37,943 bases of DNA. It comes from Ruegeria sp. Ofav3-42. Lineage in GTDB: Bacteria > Pseudomonadota > Alphaproteobacteria > Rhodobacterales > Rhodobacteraceae. Numbering within the stretch: the first letter of the stretch is position 1; the number at the start of each line of letters is the position of its first letter. The notes below the pieces were generated by a model. The model was not told the origin of the DNA. It made no database searches and worked only from the letters and a program-made list of their open reading frames with translations. Below are positions 8,781-16,684 of the stretch, in pieces. The stretch lies in the NCBI RefSeq assembly GCF_022347725.1, contig NZ_JAKRGB010000024.1:1-37943 (forward strand), read 5' to 3'. A program made the translations under genes and the position numbers.

Positions 8781-9653
8781 TCAGCTCCAAGGCAACTCTG
8801 CCAGCCAGATTTTGACTGTTGCTATCGACAGGCGCGCTTCGTCGGAATGCGACAGCAGCCACACATCCCGCGTCATGCCTGACTTTGACCAGCCAGTGTC
8901 GATGCTGAGAAATCGCGTGTCAGCTTCGCACACCAGGTTTGGCAGGATAGCTTTCCCGTAGCCCAGACCAGTCGCCTCCATCGCGGTGTCGATGTCAGAC
9001 ACCCTGAGGCTGCTTGCCCGCTGCTTGAGCCGCTTGCGATATTCCTCAGTCCATCGTGCCTGCGGAAGGGATGCTGAGGTCTCGTCATAGCAAATCCAGT
9101 CAGCGCCGTCCCTCTGTTCAGCTGTCAGCTGCGAACCGCAAAAGACGCCAAAACTCAACTCACCCAACTTTTGGGCTTTCGTCGCCAATCCGCCCTGTTC
9201 CGGGCGCGAGAAACGGATAGCCAGATCGGCTTCGCGTTTCGTCAGGTCGACGTTTCGCGCTTCGGGAACCAGCTCAACGTTCAAATGTGGATGCTTGACG
9301 CTCAGCTTTCCGAGTTGAGGCAGAAGCACATGGTTGATGATGACGGGAACGGCGCTGATCCTGACGGTGCCTGCAATGTGACAAGCGGTGCGTTGCAGCG
9401 TTTCCCGCAGTGCCATGTTCTGGCGTTCCATAATTTCTGCGTGATCTAGTATATGCTGAGCCGCTTCTGCAAGTTGGTGCCGCCCCGCGCTGTCTCTGAA
9501 AAACAGGGTGACTCCCAGCGCTTGTTGCAGCCGTTGCAAGCGGCGCGCAACTGTCGTTTCGCTCACACCGCAACGACCCGCTGCTTGTGACAGCGTGCCT
9601 GTTCTGTGCAGTGCAAGCAGATACTTGAAATCATCCCAATCGTGATCCTGCAT
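8781..9653 (-). CDS. LysR-family transcriptional regulator
   Basis: A regulator of about 290 residues. The winged helix-turn-helix is at residues ~5-65 (WDDFKYLLALHRTGTLSQAA, then VSETTVARRLQRLQQALG), followed by the linker helix and a periplasmic-binding-protein-like effector domain. The start at ATG 9653 (MQDHDWDDFK) gives the normal LysR beginning; 14 more codons are open upstream to 9695 but lack family resemblance. The gene is divergent from a YciI-like gene at 9742, with an inverted repeat between them, so that gene is the likeliest target. Confidence 0.88.
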   Translation of the reverse strand: MQDHDWDDFKYLLALHRTGTLSQAAGRCGVSETTVARRLQRLQQALGVTLFFRDSAGRHQLAEAAQHILDHAEIMERQNMALRETLQRTACHIAGTVRISAVPVIINHVLLPQLGKLSVKHPHLNVELVPEARNVDLTKREADLAIRFSRPEQGGLATKAQKLGELSFGVFCGSQLTAEQRDGADWICYDETSASLPQARWTEEYRKRLKQRASSLRVSDIDTAMEATGLGYGKAILPNLVCEADTRFLSIDTGWSKSGMTRDVWLLSHSDEARLSIATVKIWLAELPWS

Positions 9654-9675
9654 TTTTGCAGAATAGTACCGCAAA

Positions 9676-9702
9676 ATCATTATGCCAATCGGCAATTATG
9701 AT
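9676..9702. promoter_or_regulatory. Candidate LysR operator between 9653 and 9742 genes
   Basis: An imperfect inverted repeat centred on AATC: the core TGCC-AATC-GGCA is perfect, and the flanks ATCATTA and AATTATGAT extend the symmetry with one unpaired base. It lies between the divergent LysR and YciI-like genes, the usual place for a LysR site, but the core spacing differs slightly from the classic T-N11-A. Confidence 0.4.
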
Positions 9703-9741
9703 CTGCCATAGTCGCATGGCACAGCGAAGCGAGGGTACTCA

Positions 9742-10044
9742 ATGAAATTCATTGTCTTGTTTGAAGATGCAGCAGATGCCGATCCTGGAATTCGGGCGGC
9801 TTACATGAAAGATCACATCGCTTTCCTCGAAAGCAACGCCGCGGTTGTTGAAGCTGCCGGGCCGCTTACGGACGGCGGGAAAAGAGGGCGAGACGGCCTG
9901 TGGATCGTTGAAGCAGAGGATCAAAGCGCGGTCGTGCAGCTTATCCACTCCGATCCGTTTTGGCCGACCGGGCTCAGGGCGTCCTATTCTATTCTGCCCT
10001 GGAAGCAGGTGTACCGGGATGGAAGAGGATTGATCCCTACCTGA
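9742..10044 (+). CDS. YciI-like family protein
   Basis: A 100-residue soluble protein of the YciI/dimeric alpha-beta barrel family. It begins with the typical beta strand MKFIVLFEDA, and the conserved acid-histidine pair is in AAYMKDHIAFL (about 23-33). The segment AAGPLTDGG and later DPFWPTGLRASYSILPW are also family features. Members are small enzymes or binding proteins often found beside oxidoreductases and detoxification genes; no particular reaction can be assigned. GAGGG sits about seven bases before the ATG. The divergent LysR gene is its likely regulator. Confidence 0.85.
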   Translation: MKFIVLFEDAADADPGIRAAYMKDHIAFLESNAAVVEAAGPLTDGGKRGRDGLWIVEAEDQSAVVQLIHSDPFWPTGLRASYSILPWKQVYRDGRGLIPT

Positions 10045-10102
10045 CCGCGCAAGATGATCGTGGCTCGGCGTTCTCGGGCAAAAGTGGCGTCGTCCCCTTG
10101 GA

Positions 10103-11014
10103 TCAGCTCTCGGTGCCCATCACCCAAAACTCGTTTTTGCGGGTGGTGACTCTGTCCGCAAGAAAATCCACGAACAGCCGCACACGGGCTGTATTGCGCA
10201 GATCGCGATGCAGCAGCAGCCAGAGGTTGCGATAGGGCAGCGGTTTCTGAAAGGGCGCCCGCATCAGACCAGGGTGACGATCGCCGATATTGCAGGCCAA
10301 ATAGGCCATGCCAAGACCGGACGCCGCCAATGTAATCAATGGAACCAGTTCCGAGACGCGATGTCTCAGCTGCGCCTTCGGATAGCAGCTTTCCTTCACC
10401 CATTTCGCTGTCAGATCGCCTTCGGGTTCGTGCCAGCCGATCAGGTGAAGGCCCTCCCCGCCGTTGTCGCGGATACGTGCGGCGTAGTCCTTGTTGCAAT
10501 AGGCGGCTTGTGACATCTGAACCAGCTTGCGCCCGACCACGTCGTCGCTCACTTCATGCGCCACGCGCAGGGACACATCCGCCTCGCGCCGTGTCAGGTC
10601 GGCCACGTCATTGGTGAAGTTCATATTGAGGGTGATGTCGGGATAGAGATCGGCAAACGCAGCCAGATCATCCATGATTGATGTCATCGCCAACCCGTGG
10701 GGTAAAGTCAGGTAGACGGTGCCGGACGGTTGTGCATCCCGCCCGACTATCACACGCGAGGCGGCCGTCATCTCTTCTTCGACGCGCTGGGCATAGGGCA
10801 GCAGATCCTCGCCCAGTTGGGTAAGGGCCAGCCCCTGTTTCGAGCGGTCGAACAACCGGCTGCCCAATCGTTCCTCCATCAAGGACAGGCGCCGGGTCAG
10901 GGTGGTGTGATTGATCAGGATGCTTTCTGCGCCGCCCCGGATCGTGCCGGTGCGGGCCACAGCCAGAAAGACCTTCAGATCATCCCAGTTGAACGCATGA
11001 CTTTCTTGCAGCAT
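10103..11014 (-). CDS. LysR-family transcriptional regulator
   Basis: A regulator of about 303 residues. The helix-turn-helix region is WDDLKVFLAVARTGTIRGGA, then NHTTLTRRLSLMEERLG; the effector domain follows, with the DLTRREADVSLRV segment common in this family. ATG 11014 is chosen, and a TTG two codons upstream is possible. Its helix-turn-helix has ILINHTTLTRRL where most members have a serine-rich recognition helix, like regulators of the CrgA/GbpR-type branch. It is divergent from the SDR/DUF4345 pair at 11158, which it probably controls. Confidence 0.88.
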   Translation of the reverse strand: MLQESHAFNWDDLKVFLAVARTGTIRGGAESILINHTTLTRRLSLMEERLGSRLFDRSKQGLALTQLGEDLLPYAQRVEEEMTAASRVIVGRDAQPSGTVYLTLPHGLAMTSIMDDLAAFADLYPDITLNMNFTNDVADLTRREADVSLRVAHEVSDDVVGRKLVQMSQAAYCNKDYAARIRDNGGEGLHLIGWHEPEGDLTAKWVKESCYPKAQLRHRVSELVPLITLAASGLGMAYLACNIGDRHPGLMRAPFQKPLPYRNLWLLLHRDLRNTARVRLFVDFLADRVTTRKNEFWVMGTES

Positions 11015-11157
11015 CCACAAATTCCAAATCTCTGGTTCATTTTTGACACATGCTGTCCAGTTTTACCCATATACACCGCAATTTCCAAACACCTTAGCTT
11101 TGTACTCCAGAAAGGAGCCCGATCAACGCTCCAGGGAAACGGCAAAGGAAAAGCAAC

Positions 11158-12081
11158 ATGAAACCGATCCACTCAGTGCTCATCACCGGTGCCAATGCTG
11201 GCCTCGGGCGCGAGGCCGCGCGCCAGCTTGCCCAGCAGAAGGGTATCAACAAAATCTATCTGGCCTGCCGCAACCGGACCAAAGCCGAGGCCGCCAAAGC
11301 GGCGCTGGAAAGTGAAACCGGACGTCAGATATTTGAGATTGTCCGGATGGACGTCACAGATGTGGCGTCGATTCGTGCGGCAGTGGCTGAACTTTCCGCC
11401 CCCATTGATGCTGTGATCCTGAATGCTGGCGGCGCCGGTGGGCGGCAGCCCAACAGCCTGACGGATGACGGCGTCACCACCATTTTCGCGACCAATGTTC
11501 TGGGGCATGTGGTGCTGGTGGATGAACTGTTGAACCGCCAATTGGTGACGTCCACAATTCTTTACGCCGGGTCTGAGGCCGCCCGGGGTATTCCCAAAAT
11601 GGGTATGCAACGCCCCGATCTGACGGAAGGCTCGGTAGACGAGTTTATGTCGATCGCCGATGGCAGCAAGTTCGGCGCAGAGGGTGACCCGATGCAGACC
11701 TACGGCTACGCCAAGCTTACGGCGACCTTGTGGATGGGTGCGATGGCGCGGCAGCATCCTCACGTCCGCTTTGTCACTATGAGCCCGGGTGGCACTGCGG
11801 GAACTGCGGGATTTGACGACCTGCCACTGATAAAGCGCATCTTTTTCAAGCATGTCGGCGGCGTGTTGATGCCGCTGTTCGGCATGATGCACAGCGTCGA
11901 GATCGGTGCGAAACGGTACTTGGACGGGTTGCTCAACCCCGAATTCAAGACCGGCCACTTCTATGCCAGTCAAACAGGATATCCCACAGGTCCGGTCGTA
12001 GATCAGGCCGGCATTGATGAGATCCTGTCAGATATCACCACTCAGAATAACGCCAACCAGGCCCTGCGCCGGTTCGCCTGA
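11158..12081 (+). CDS. Short-chain dehydrogenase/reductase
   Basis: A 307-residue NAD(P)-dependent oxidoreductase. The Rossmann nucleotide-binding motif TGANAGLG is at residues 8-15, the structural NAGG motif at about 90, the catalytic serine in YAGSEAARG and the catalytic Tyr/Lys pair in YGYAKL. A long C-terminal part with GTAGTAGF and a hydrophobic segment resembles the protochlorophyllide-reductase/retinol-dehydrogenase-like SDR branch. AAAGGA precedes the ATG. The membrane protein gene starts 17 bases downstream, so the two form an operon. Substrate unknown. Confidence 0.9.
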   Translation: MKPIHSVLITGANAGLGREAARQLAQQKGINKIYLACRNRTKAEAAKAALESETGRQIFEIVRMDVTDVASIRAAVAELSAPIDAVILNAGGAGGRQPNSLTDDGVTTIFATNVLGHVVLVDELLNRQLVTSTILYAGSEAARGIPKMGMQRPDLTEGSVDEFMSIADGSKFGAEGDPMQTYGYAKLTATLWMGAMARQHPHVRFVTMSPGGTAGTAGFDDLPLIKRIFFKHVGGVLMPLFGMMHSVEIGAKRYLDGLLNPEFKTGHFYASQTGYPTGPVVDQAGIDEILSDITTQNNANQALRRFA

Positions 12082-12098
12082 ACCAAAGGAGAAACGAA

Positions 12099-12473
12099 AT
12101 GGAAATCACACTGAATATCCTTGTCATCCTTGCAACGCTCATGCTGGCGGGTCTCGGCACGATGTCGATGTTCGCGCCTCGGCGCATGGTCGCAAACTTT
12201 GCCCTCGAACCGGTCGGAACGGCCGGGCTCAGCACGATCCGTTCGGTGATCGGCGGGGTGTTTCTGGCCTCGGTGACCATGCTGGTGATCGGCCTGTTGA
12301 CTGGTCAGACGCTGGGTTACGTAGCCGTCGCGATCCTGATGGGGGTCGTGGCCTTTGGGCGCATTGTCGGCATTCTGGCAGATGGGTTCGACAAGGCGGT
12401 TCTGCCTCCGCTGGTCGTCGAACTGGTGATCATCGCGGTCCTATGGACGGCCTACCAAGCCTCGGTCGTATAG
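12099..12473 (+). CDS. Four-helix membrane protein, DUF4345-like
   Basis: A 124-residue hydrophobic protein with about four membrane helices. The segment GLSTIRSVIGGVFLASVTML, followed by a second helix and VAFGRIVGILADGFDKAV, fits the DUF4345 family of unknown function. A good ribosome site (AAAGGAGA) precedes the ATG. It follows the SDR gene at 17 bases, so it is probably expressed with it, and a hairpin terminator lies just downstream. It might anchor or assist the dehydrogenase, but nothing in the sequence proves this. Confidence 0.75.
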   Translation: MEITLNILVILATLMLAGLGTMSMFAPRRMVANFALEPVGTAGLSTIRSVIGGVFLASVTMLVIGLLTGQTLGYVAVAILMGVVAFGRIVGILADGFDKAVLPPLVVELVIIAVLWTAYQASVV

Positions 12474-12514
12474 CCGTTGGACATTAGGTAAGCGGCAAAG
12501 GTCAAGCCATTGGG

Positions 12515-12534
12515 GAGCAGCCAGCAGGCTGCTC
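12515..12534 (+). terminator. Hairpin terminator after the SDR/DUF4345 operon
   Basis: Perfect 8-bp stem GAGCAGCC / GGCTGCTC with an AGCA loop, followed by TCTTGT. The T-run is weak, but the position 41 bases after the stop codon is right for a terminator. Confidence 0.6.
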
Positions 12535-12586
12535 TCTTGTCATTGCGAGGGTGGGTTCTTGAAACGAACGCACCCGTGGCGGCAGG

Positions 12587-13045
12587 TCAGAACCCGATGA
12601 ATTCAACAGGGACGGTATCGGTCAGCCAGACGCCGTTGTCGGCACGAAAGAACTGATGCCCGAATTTGTGCATTGCACCGGTATCTATTCGGAGAACGAC
12701 AGGCTTGCCATGCCGCTGCCCGACCTTCTCGGCCGTTTCAGGATCAGCAGAGAGATGCACCTGTTGACGCCGACCGGGCTTCAACCCGTCGGCAAAAATA
12801 CTGTCCAGGTTGGATGGGACTGTGCCGTGAAACAAGGTCGTCGGAGGCCCGATAGCTTCAAGACCTAAATCGACTTCGATTGAATGCCCCTGAGCCGCTC
12901 TGATCAATGTCCCGTCATCAGAGAGCGTGAACCTTTTCTTGTCGCTCTCCTCAATGATCTTGTGCAGTTCCTCGACGCTCACAGGTTGAGCGATCCGCTT
13001 CATACCCTGCAAAAGTGCGTCAACGGGCACCCAACCACCCGGCAT
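12587..13045 (-). pseudogene. kptA: tRNA 2'-phosphotransferase (KptA/Tpt1), N-terminally truncated
   Basis: KptA removes an internal 2'-phosphate from RNA using NAD+. The 152 residues from ATG 13045 carry most of the family: GGWVPVDALL, then IRAAQGHSIEVDLGLE, LFHGTV, VHLSADPETAEKVG and NGVWLTDTVPVEFI. The coding frame continues upstream of the ATG to about 13087 and reads SLRHAPEFAGLTL, the conserved LRHxPExxGLTL start that holds the catalytic Arg-His pair. No start codon precedes it, because the first ~10 codons have been replaced by the end of an SDR gene. A protein started at 13045 would lack the Arg-His pair, so it is probably inactive. Essential in yeast, KptA is of unclear use in bacteria. 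Confidence 0.75.
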
Positions 13046-13544
13046 CAGGGTTAGTCCGGCGAACTCGGGTGCGTGCCGAAGCGACAGTCAGTGCATTCAG
13101 CGCGGCTTTGGCGACGCCATAGGCTGCCGGGCCGGCAATCCCATCTGAGAAAGCGCCCCAGCCCGAGGATACGTTGACCACCCGACCAAAGCCTTGCGCC
13201 ACCATGTGCGGGGTCAGGTGATGCATCAGCAGATAGGGGCCATGCACCATCACAGCCATCGAGGCCGCGAAGTCTTCGGGATCGTTCAGCAGATTGCCGG
13301 ACCCCAAAATACTCGCGTTGTTGATCAGAATATCAATGGGCCCGGCTTGTTCGACGGCCTGCAGGATGGACTGCGGGTCACTCACATCAAGTTCGATTAC
13401 CGTAGCGTTGATCCCGGAAGCGGCCGATTCCCCGGCGTTCAGGTCACGTGATCCCATCAGGACGTCGTGCCCCCGGTTTGCCATCTCTTTTGCAATAGCC
13501 AGACCGATTCCACGGTTTGCACCGGTGATGAGAGCACGTTTCAT
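13020..13544 (-). pseudogene. Short-chain dehydrogenase/reductase, C-terminally truncated at a deletion joint
   Basis: A 174-codon frame with a complete SDR front half: TGANRGIG (7-14), DVSD (53-56), NNAS (75-78), catalytic serine in NVSSGWG, and Y142/K146 in YGVAKAALN. After about residue 156 the SDR frame runs into kptA DNA read in the wrong frame (RTRVRRTNP...) and stops at 13020. SDRs normally have another 60-80 residues holding the last strand and substrate loop (a PGWVxT segment), which are missing. It is probably non-functional or altered. It is the last gene of the hydrolase/NTF2/NTF2/SDR operon, 25 bases after its upstream neighbour. Confidence 0.8.
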
Positions 13545-13569
13545 GGAAGCTTCCTTGTTTAGTCCAGAC

Positions 13570-14112
13570 CTAGTTGTTCGCGGCTTTCACTCGTTCCGCC
13601 GCGAGAGCAGGCAGGTTTTCGTTACCCAGCTGAGCCCGCAGGTTGGCGCGCATGAAGGTGATCTTCCAGCCCTGATCGGTCTTTGCCAGCTCGTGCTGGT
13701 AGTCACCGATAAAGACCCAGGTGTTCTCGCCTTCATTCTCAAGAATGTGTGTGGCGTGGATGTTCGAGGTCGTGGTCGCGGTATCGCCCTGGATACTTAC
13801 GCTTTCGGTTCCCATCAGGTGGTGGGTGCGGTCATAGCCTGGCAGAACCGTCTGCCACGCCGCCACAATTTGCGCAGGCAGCAAGGTTGGCAGATCTGCT
13901 GATGTTCCGGCCGAGGCGTTGGCGTAGGATGTGTAGTCCAGAACGGCACCGTCGGGGTGAAACTGCGCGGCGACCATGTCCCAGTCGCCCTGATCGGCAT
14001 AGTAACCAACATTGTTGATGGCGTTCAGAACCTGCTGTTCATCCGAAAGCTCGGCCAGCGCGGCGGTAGATGTGCCCGCAAGTGCGAGCACGGCTGTGAG
14101 GAGGGATTTCAT
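13570..14112 (-). CDS. Exported NTF2/SnoaL-like protein
   Basis: A 180-residue protein with a clear signal peptide (MKSLLTAVLALAGTSTAALA, cleavage before ELSD) and a SnoaL_4/NTF2-like fold: QQVLNAINNVGYYADQGDWD, FHPDGAVLDYTSY, HHLMGTESVSIQGDTA and a tail GWKITFMRANL. This fold covers cyclases, isomerases and binding proteins, so a reaction cannot be named. It lies in an operon with a second exported NTF2-like protein (37 bases upstream) and an alpha/beta hydrolase. Confidence 0.82.
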   Translation of the reverse strand: MKSLLTAVLALAGTSTAALAELSDEQQVLNAINNVGYYADQGDWDMVAAQFHPDGAVLDYTSYANASAGTSADLPTLLPAQIVAAWQTVLPGYDRTHHLMGTESVSIQGDTATTTSNIHATHILENEGENTWVFIGDYQHELAKTDQGWKITFMRANLRAQLGNENLPALAAERVKAANN

Positions 14113-14149
14113 AGGTCAATCTCCGTGAGTTCAGAGTGAAACGGGTGGG

Positions 14150-14644
14150 TTACTTGGCCAGACGTTCGGGCACAGGGGCCAGATCGTATTGCGACCAGAA
14201 GAACGTGTTGGCGGCGTCCTGATCGGCGGAGAGGTTTGTGGCCTCGACGATCTTGCCGTCCGCAATCCGGTAGACCAGCGCCCAGGTCGTATCGACATTC
14301 GGCTTGCCGTCGGCGCTGGACCAGCCGCGGTGGATATCAACCACATGCGTCTCATCCGCGCCGAAATAGATCGGTTCTGCCTGAAAACCTGCGACGCCCA
14401 GTTGCGCGAAGAATGCCAGAACTTCGTCACGTCCGGATTTGGTGCCGGATAGCGGGTGACGGCCGGGGATGTGCCACTGGACTTTCTCGTCCATCACGGC
14501 GGCGATGCCGTCCAGATCGTTCGCGCCATAGGCGGCAAAGAAATCCTGCACGACCTTGATGTTGTCTTCTGGGGATGCGGCCATGGCGATATCTCCGGAA
14601 ATTGTCGCTGCGGTAAGGGCAGCGGCTTTGGTCAGGGCTTTCAT
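14150..14644 (-). CDS. Exported SnoaL-like (NTF2-fold) protein
   Basis: A 164-residue protein. Its first ~22 residues (MKALTKAAALTAATISGDIA) look like a signal peptide. The body has the SnoaL-like ketosteroid-isomerase-family pattern: VVQDFFAAYGANDLDGIAAV, VQWHIPGRHPLSGTKSGRDE and GKIVEATNLSADQDAANTFF. The W-H-I-P-G-x-x-P-x-x-G-x-x-x-G stretch is common in the family. It starts 11 bases after the hydrolase gene and is probably translated from the same mRNA. Although the two exported NTF2-fold proteins are neighbours, they differ too much in sequence to be a recent duplication. Confidence 0.82.
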   Translation of the reverse strand: MKALTKAAALTAATISGDIAMAASPEDNIKVVQDFFAAYGANDLDGIAAVMDEKVQWHIPGRHPLSGTKSGRDEVLAFFAQLGVAGFQAEPIYFGADETHVVDIHRGWSSADGKPNVDTTWALVYRIADGKIVEATNLSADQDAANTFFWSQYDLAPVPERLAK

Positions 14645-14655
14645 CTTTTGTCCTT

Positions 14656-15570
14656 TCAGGCGTTCAGGAAGTCAGCCACAGCGTCCGATGCTGCGGTTAC
14701 GGCGTCCCTGCGGTCGTAGAAATCGAATTGGGTGACGTCGTCGCCCAGCCATAGCTTTTCCAAAGGTGCCTTGGTTCGGGCCTCATAAGCGGCGGCACCG
14801 GCGGTCAGGGCGATCGAAGGCGATCCGACCATCAGCATCGGTTTGGCCAGCCGATCCGCGCTGGCCTGTGCGTCATAGGTCAGCCAGGGTTTCCAGGACG
14901 CGACCGAGAATTTGTTGTCGTAGGAGGGGATCAGGCCGCGATCTTCCTCGGTGTAATAGGGGGCCTGATACATGATCGCGTTTTCGTCGGTTGTGCTGGC
15001 CCCAAGCAGAACGGTATCGACGGCATTGTCCGCCTCAGAAGCAGCGATCAGGCTGGCGGCCACCTCGGGTCCGCCATAGATCCCTTCGGCCATCGCCGGA
15101 TCATGCAGCCACGGGGCAACCAACGCGACTTTCTGCAGGTTTTCGTCGTCGGCAACAGCTTCGGCCATATACCCGGAAGAGGCGCAAACCCCCAGACCCG
15201 AGATGTGACCACTGTCGACCTCATCAAGCGAAGTCAGGAAAGCGGCGGCGGTGCGAATATCGGCTGTCTTGACGACAGGATTTTCCACATAACGCGGGGT
15301 TCCTTCGCTTTCGCCCCAGCCGGTGAAGTCAAAAGCCAGTGCGGCAAAACCACGCGCGGCCAACTCACGGGCGTAGGTGCCGGCCATCTGCTCTTTCACT
15401 GTGGTCCAGGCACCGGTTACGATTACGGTGGGCAATTGGCCTGAGGCGTTTTCGGGCGTATAAAGCGTGCCCTTCAGCGTGTTTCCGTTGCTATCGAAGG
15501 TTACGGCGCTTTGGGCAACGCCGTTGCGTGTCGGGGTGTTTTGCAGGGTGATGCAGGTCGATTGGGTCAT
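14656..15570 (-). CDS. Alpha/beta hydrolase with cysteine nucleophile motif
   Basis: A 304-residue alpha/beta hydrolase resembling YcjY and dienelactone-hydrolase-like proteins. The oxyanion-side segment is VIVTGAWTTVKEQM, followed by FDFTGWGESEG. The nucleophile elbow is GVCASSG (127-133), with cysteine C129 where serine hydrolases have serine; this is usual in this branch. Near the C-terminus, where the catalytic histidine is expected (G-x-x-H-F-D-F-Y-D in relatives), the sequence reads DVTQFDFYD with glutamine. First gene of the operon hydrolase-NTF2-NTF2-SDR, divergent from a LysR gene 132 bases away. No signal peptide, so unlike its two exported partners it is cytoplasmic. Confidence 0.85.
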   Translation of the reverse strand: MTQSTCITLQNTPTRNGVAQSAVTFDSNGNTLKGTLYTPENASGQLPTVIVTGAWTTVKEQMAGTYARELAARGFAALAFDFTGWGESEGTPRYVENPVVKTADIRTAAAFLTSLDEVDSGHISGLGVCASSGYMAEAVADDENLQKVALVAPWLHDPAMAEGIYGGPEVAASLIAASEADNAVDTVLLGASTTDENAIMYQAPYYTEEDRGLIPSYDNKFSVASWKPWLTYDAQASADRLAKPMLMVGSPSIALTAGAAAYEARTKAPLEKLWLGDDVTQFDFYDRRDAVTAASDAVADFLNA

Positions 15571-15702
15571 AGCGCGTTCATCCTCTTGATCAGTCAGTGC
15601 TGTGATGAGGTAAATCTAGGCGCTGATCAGTTGTGCGATAATTCCCCGGTTTTTCACTTCTTTCATGTATGGTATCGAATAATAGGTTCAGCCGGAGTTG
15701 CC

Positions 15703-16606
15703 ATGCGTCTGCCCCTCGCCACGCTTGAAATCTTTGCCGCCATTGCCCGCCACGGTTCGTTGCGCGCTGCAGCTGAAGCGCTGGGCATCAAGCCGTCGAC
15801 CGTCAGTCATCAGTTGAAATCGCTTGAAGATCAGCTTGGCACGGCGCTGTTCATCCGAACCACAAGATCGATCAGTTTAACCGAAGCAGGACGCGCCTTG
15901 ATCCGTGGGGCGGGCCCGGCTTTTGAGCAACTTGCTGAGGCCGTCGAAAGCGCACGCAGCACCGGGCACGCCGCCCGTGGCACGTTAAAGCTGGCTATGC
16001 CGGAATTCGTCTATCACCTGTTTGTCAGCCCGGTCCTAAAGAGTTTTTGCACCCGAATACCCAGAAATCGAATTGGAATTGTCTCTGACGGATGCTCTGT
16101 CGGATATTCTGGGCGAAGAACTGCACGCCGGGTTCCGTTTGGGCGATCGCATCGCGCAGGACATGGTGGCCGTACGGCTGACGCCACCGTTGCCGCTTGC
16201 TGTGGTAGCTTGCCCGGAATATCTGGCGGTGCATGGAGTACCCGAAACTCCGCGCAATCTTCTCGACCACAATTGCATTCGCTACAGATTCCAATCCTCG
16301 GGACGAATTGCGCCCTGGAGCTTTCGAGCCAAGGATGACGAATACTCCGTCGATGTGCAGGGTAATCTGATCTCGAACACCCTTCCGGCTTCTGTCGACC
16401 TGGCTAAGAAGGCGTTGGGGTTAGTCTACACATTTAGGGACTACGTTGCTGATGACATCGATTTAGGTGTTCTGAGCCCGATACTCGAAAAGCATCTGGG
16501 TACAACTCCTGGAATCTTCCTCTACTTTCCGCGTGAATACAGATCCATGATGCCACTTAGACTGTTTATGGATCATTTGAGTGCATCCTCTGAAAGCCGC
16601 TTATGA
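15703..16606 (+). pseudogene. LysR-family regulator with a one-base frameshift
   Basis: The first frame from ATG 15703 encodes a normal LysR helix-turn-helix (MRLPLATLEIFAAIARHGSL, then GIKPSTVSHQLKSLEDQLG) and the start of the effector domain to PVLKSF. It then leaves frame. The other frame continues the same protein as PEYPEIELELSLTDALSDIL and on to the normal end at 16606. Removing one T from the TTTTT run at 16044-16048 gives an uninterrupted LKSFAPEYPEIELEL, so one extra T explains the break. The joined protein is about 300 residues, full family length. Either a real inactivating mutation or a homopolymer sequencing error. It is divergent from the hydrolase operon, its likely target. Confidence 0.85.
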
Positions 16607-16684
16607 AACTCTAATGGGCCCAACAAAGCCCGAATTCTGCTGATTTGCATCTGCGTATAACTTCCGCCGTCCATTTCGATTGCA

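Noticed and set aside
8413..8862. Minus-strand open frame of 149 codons overlapping the LysR 3' end
   Set aside because: It reads through the end of a well-supported LysR gene in another frame and has no domain; more likely non-coding or repeat DNA.
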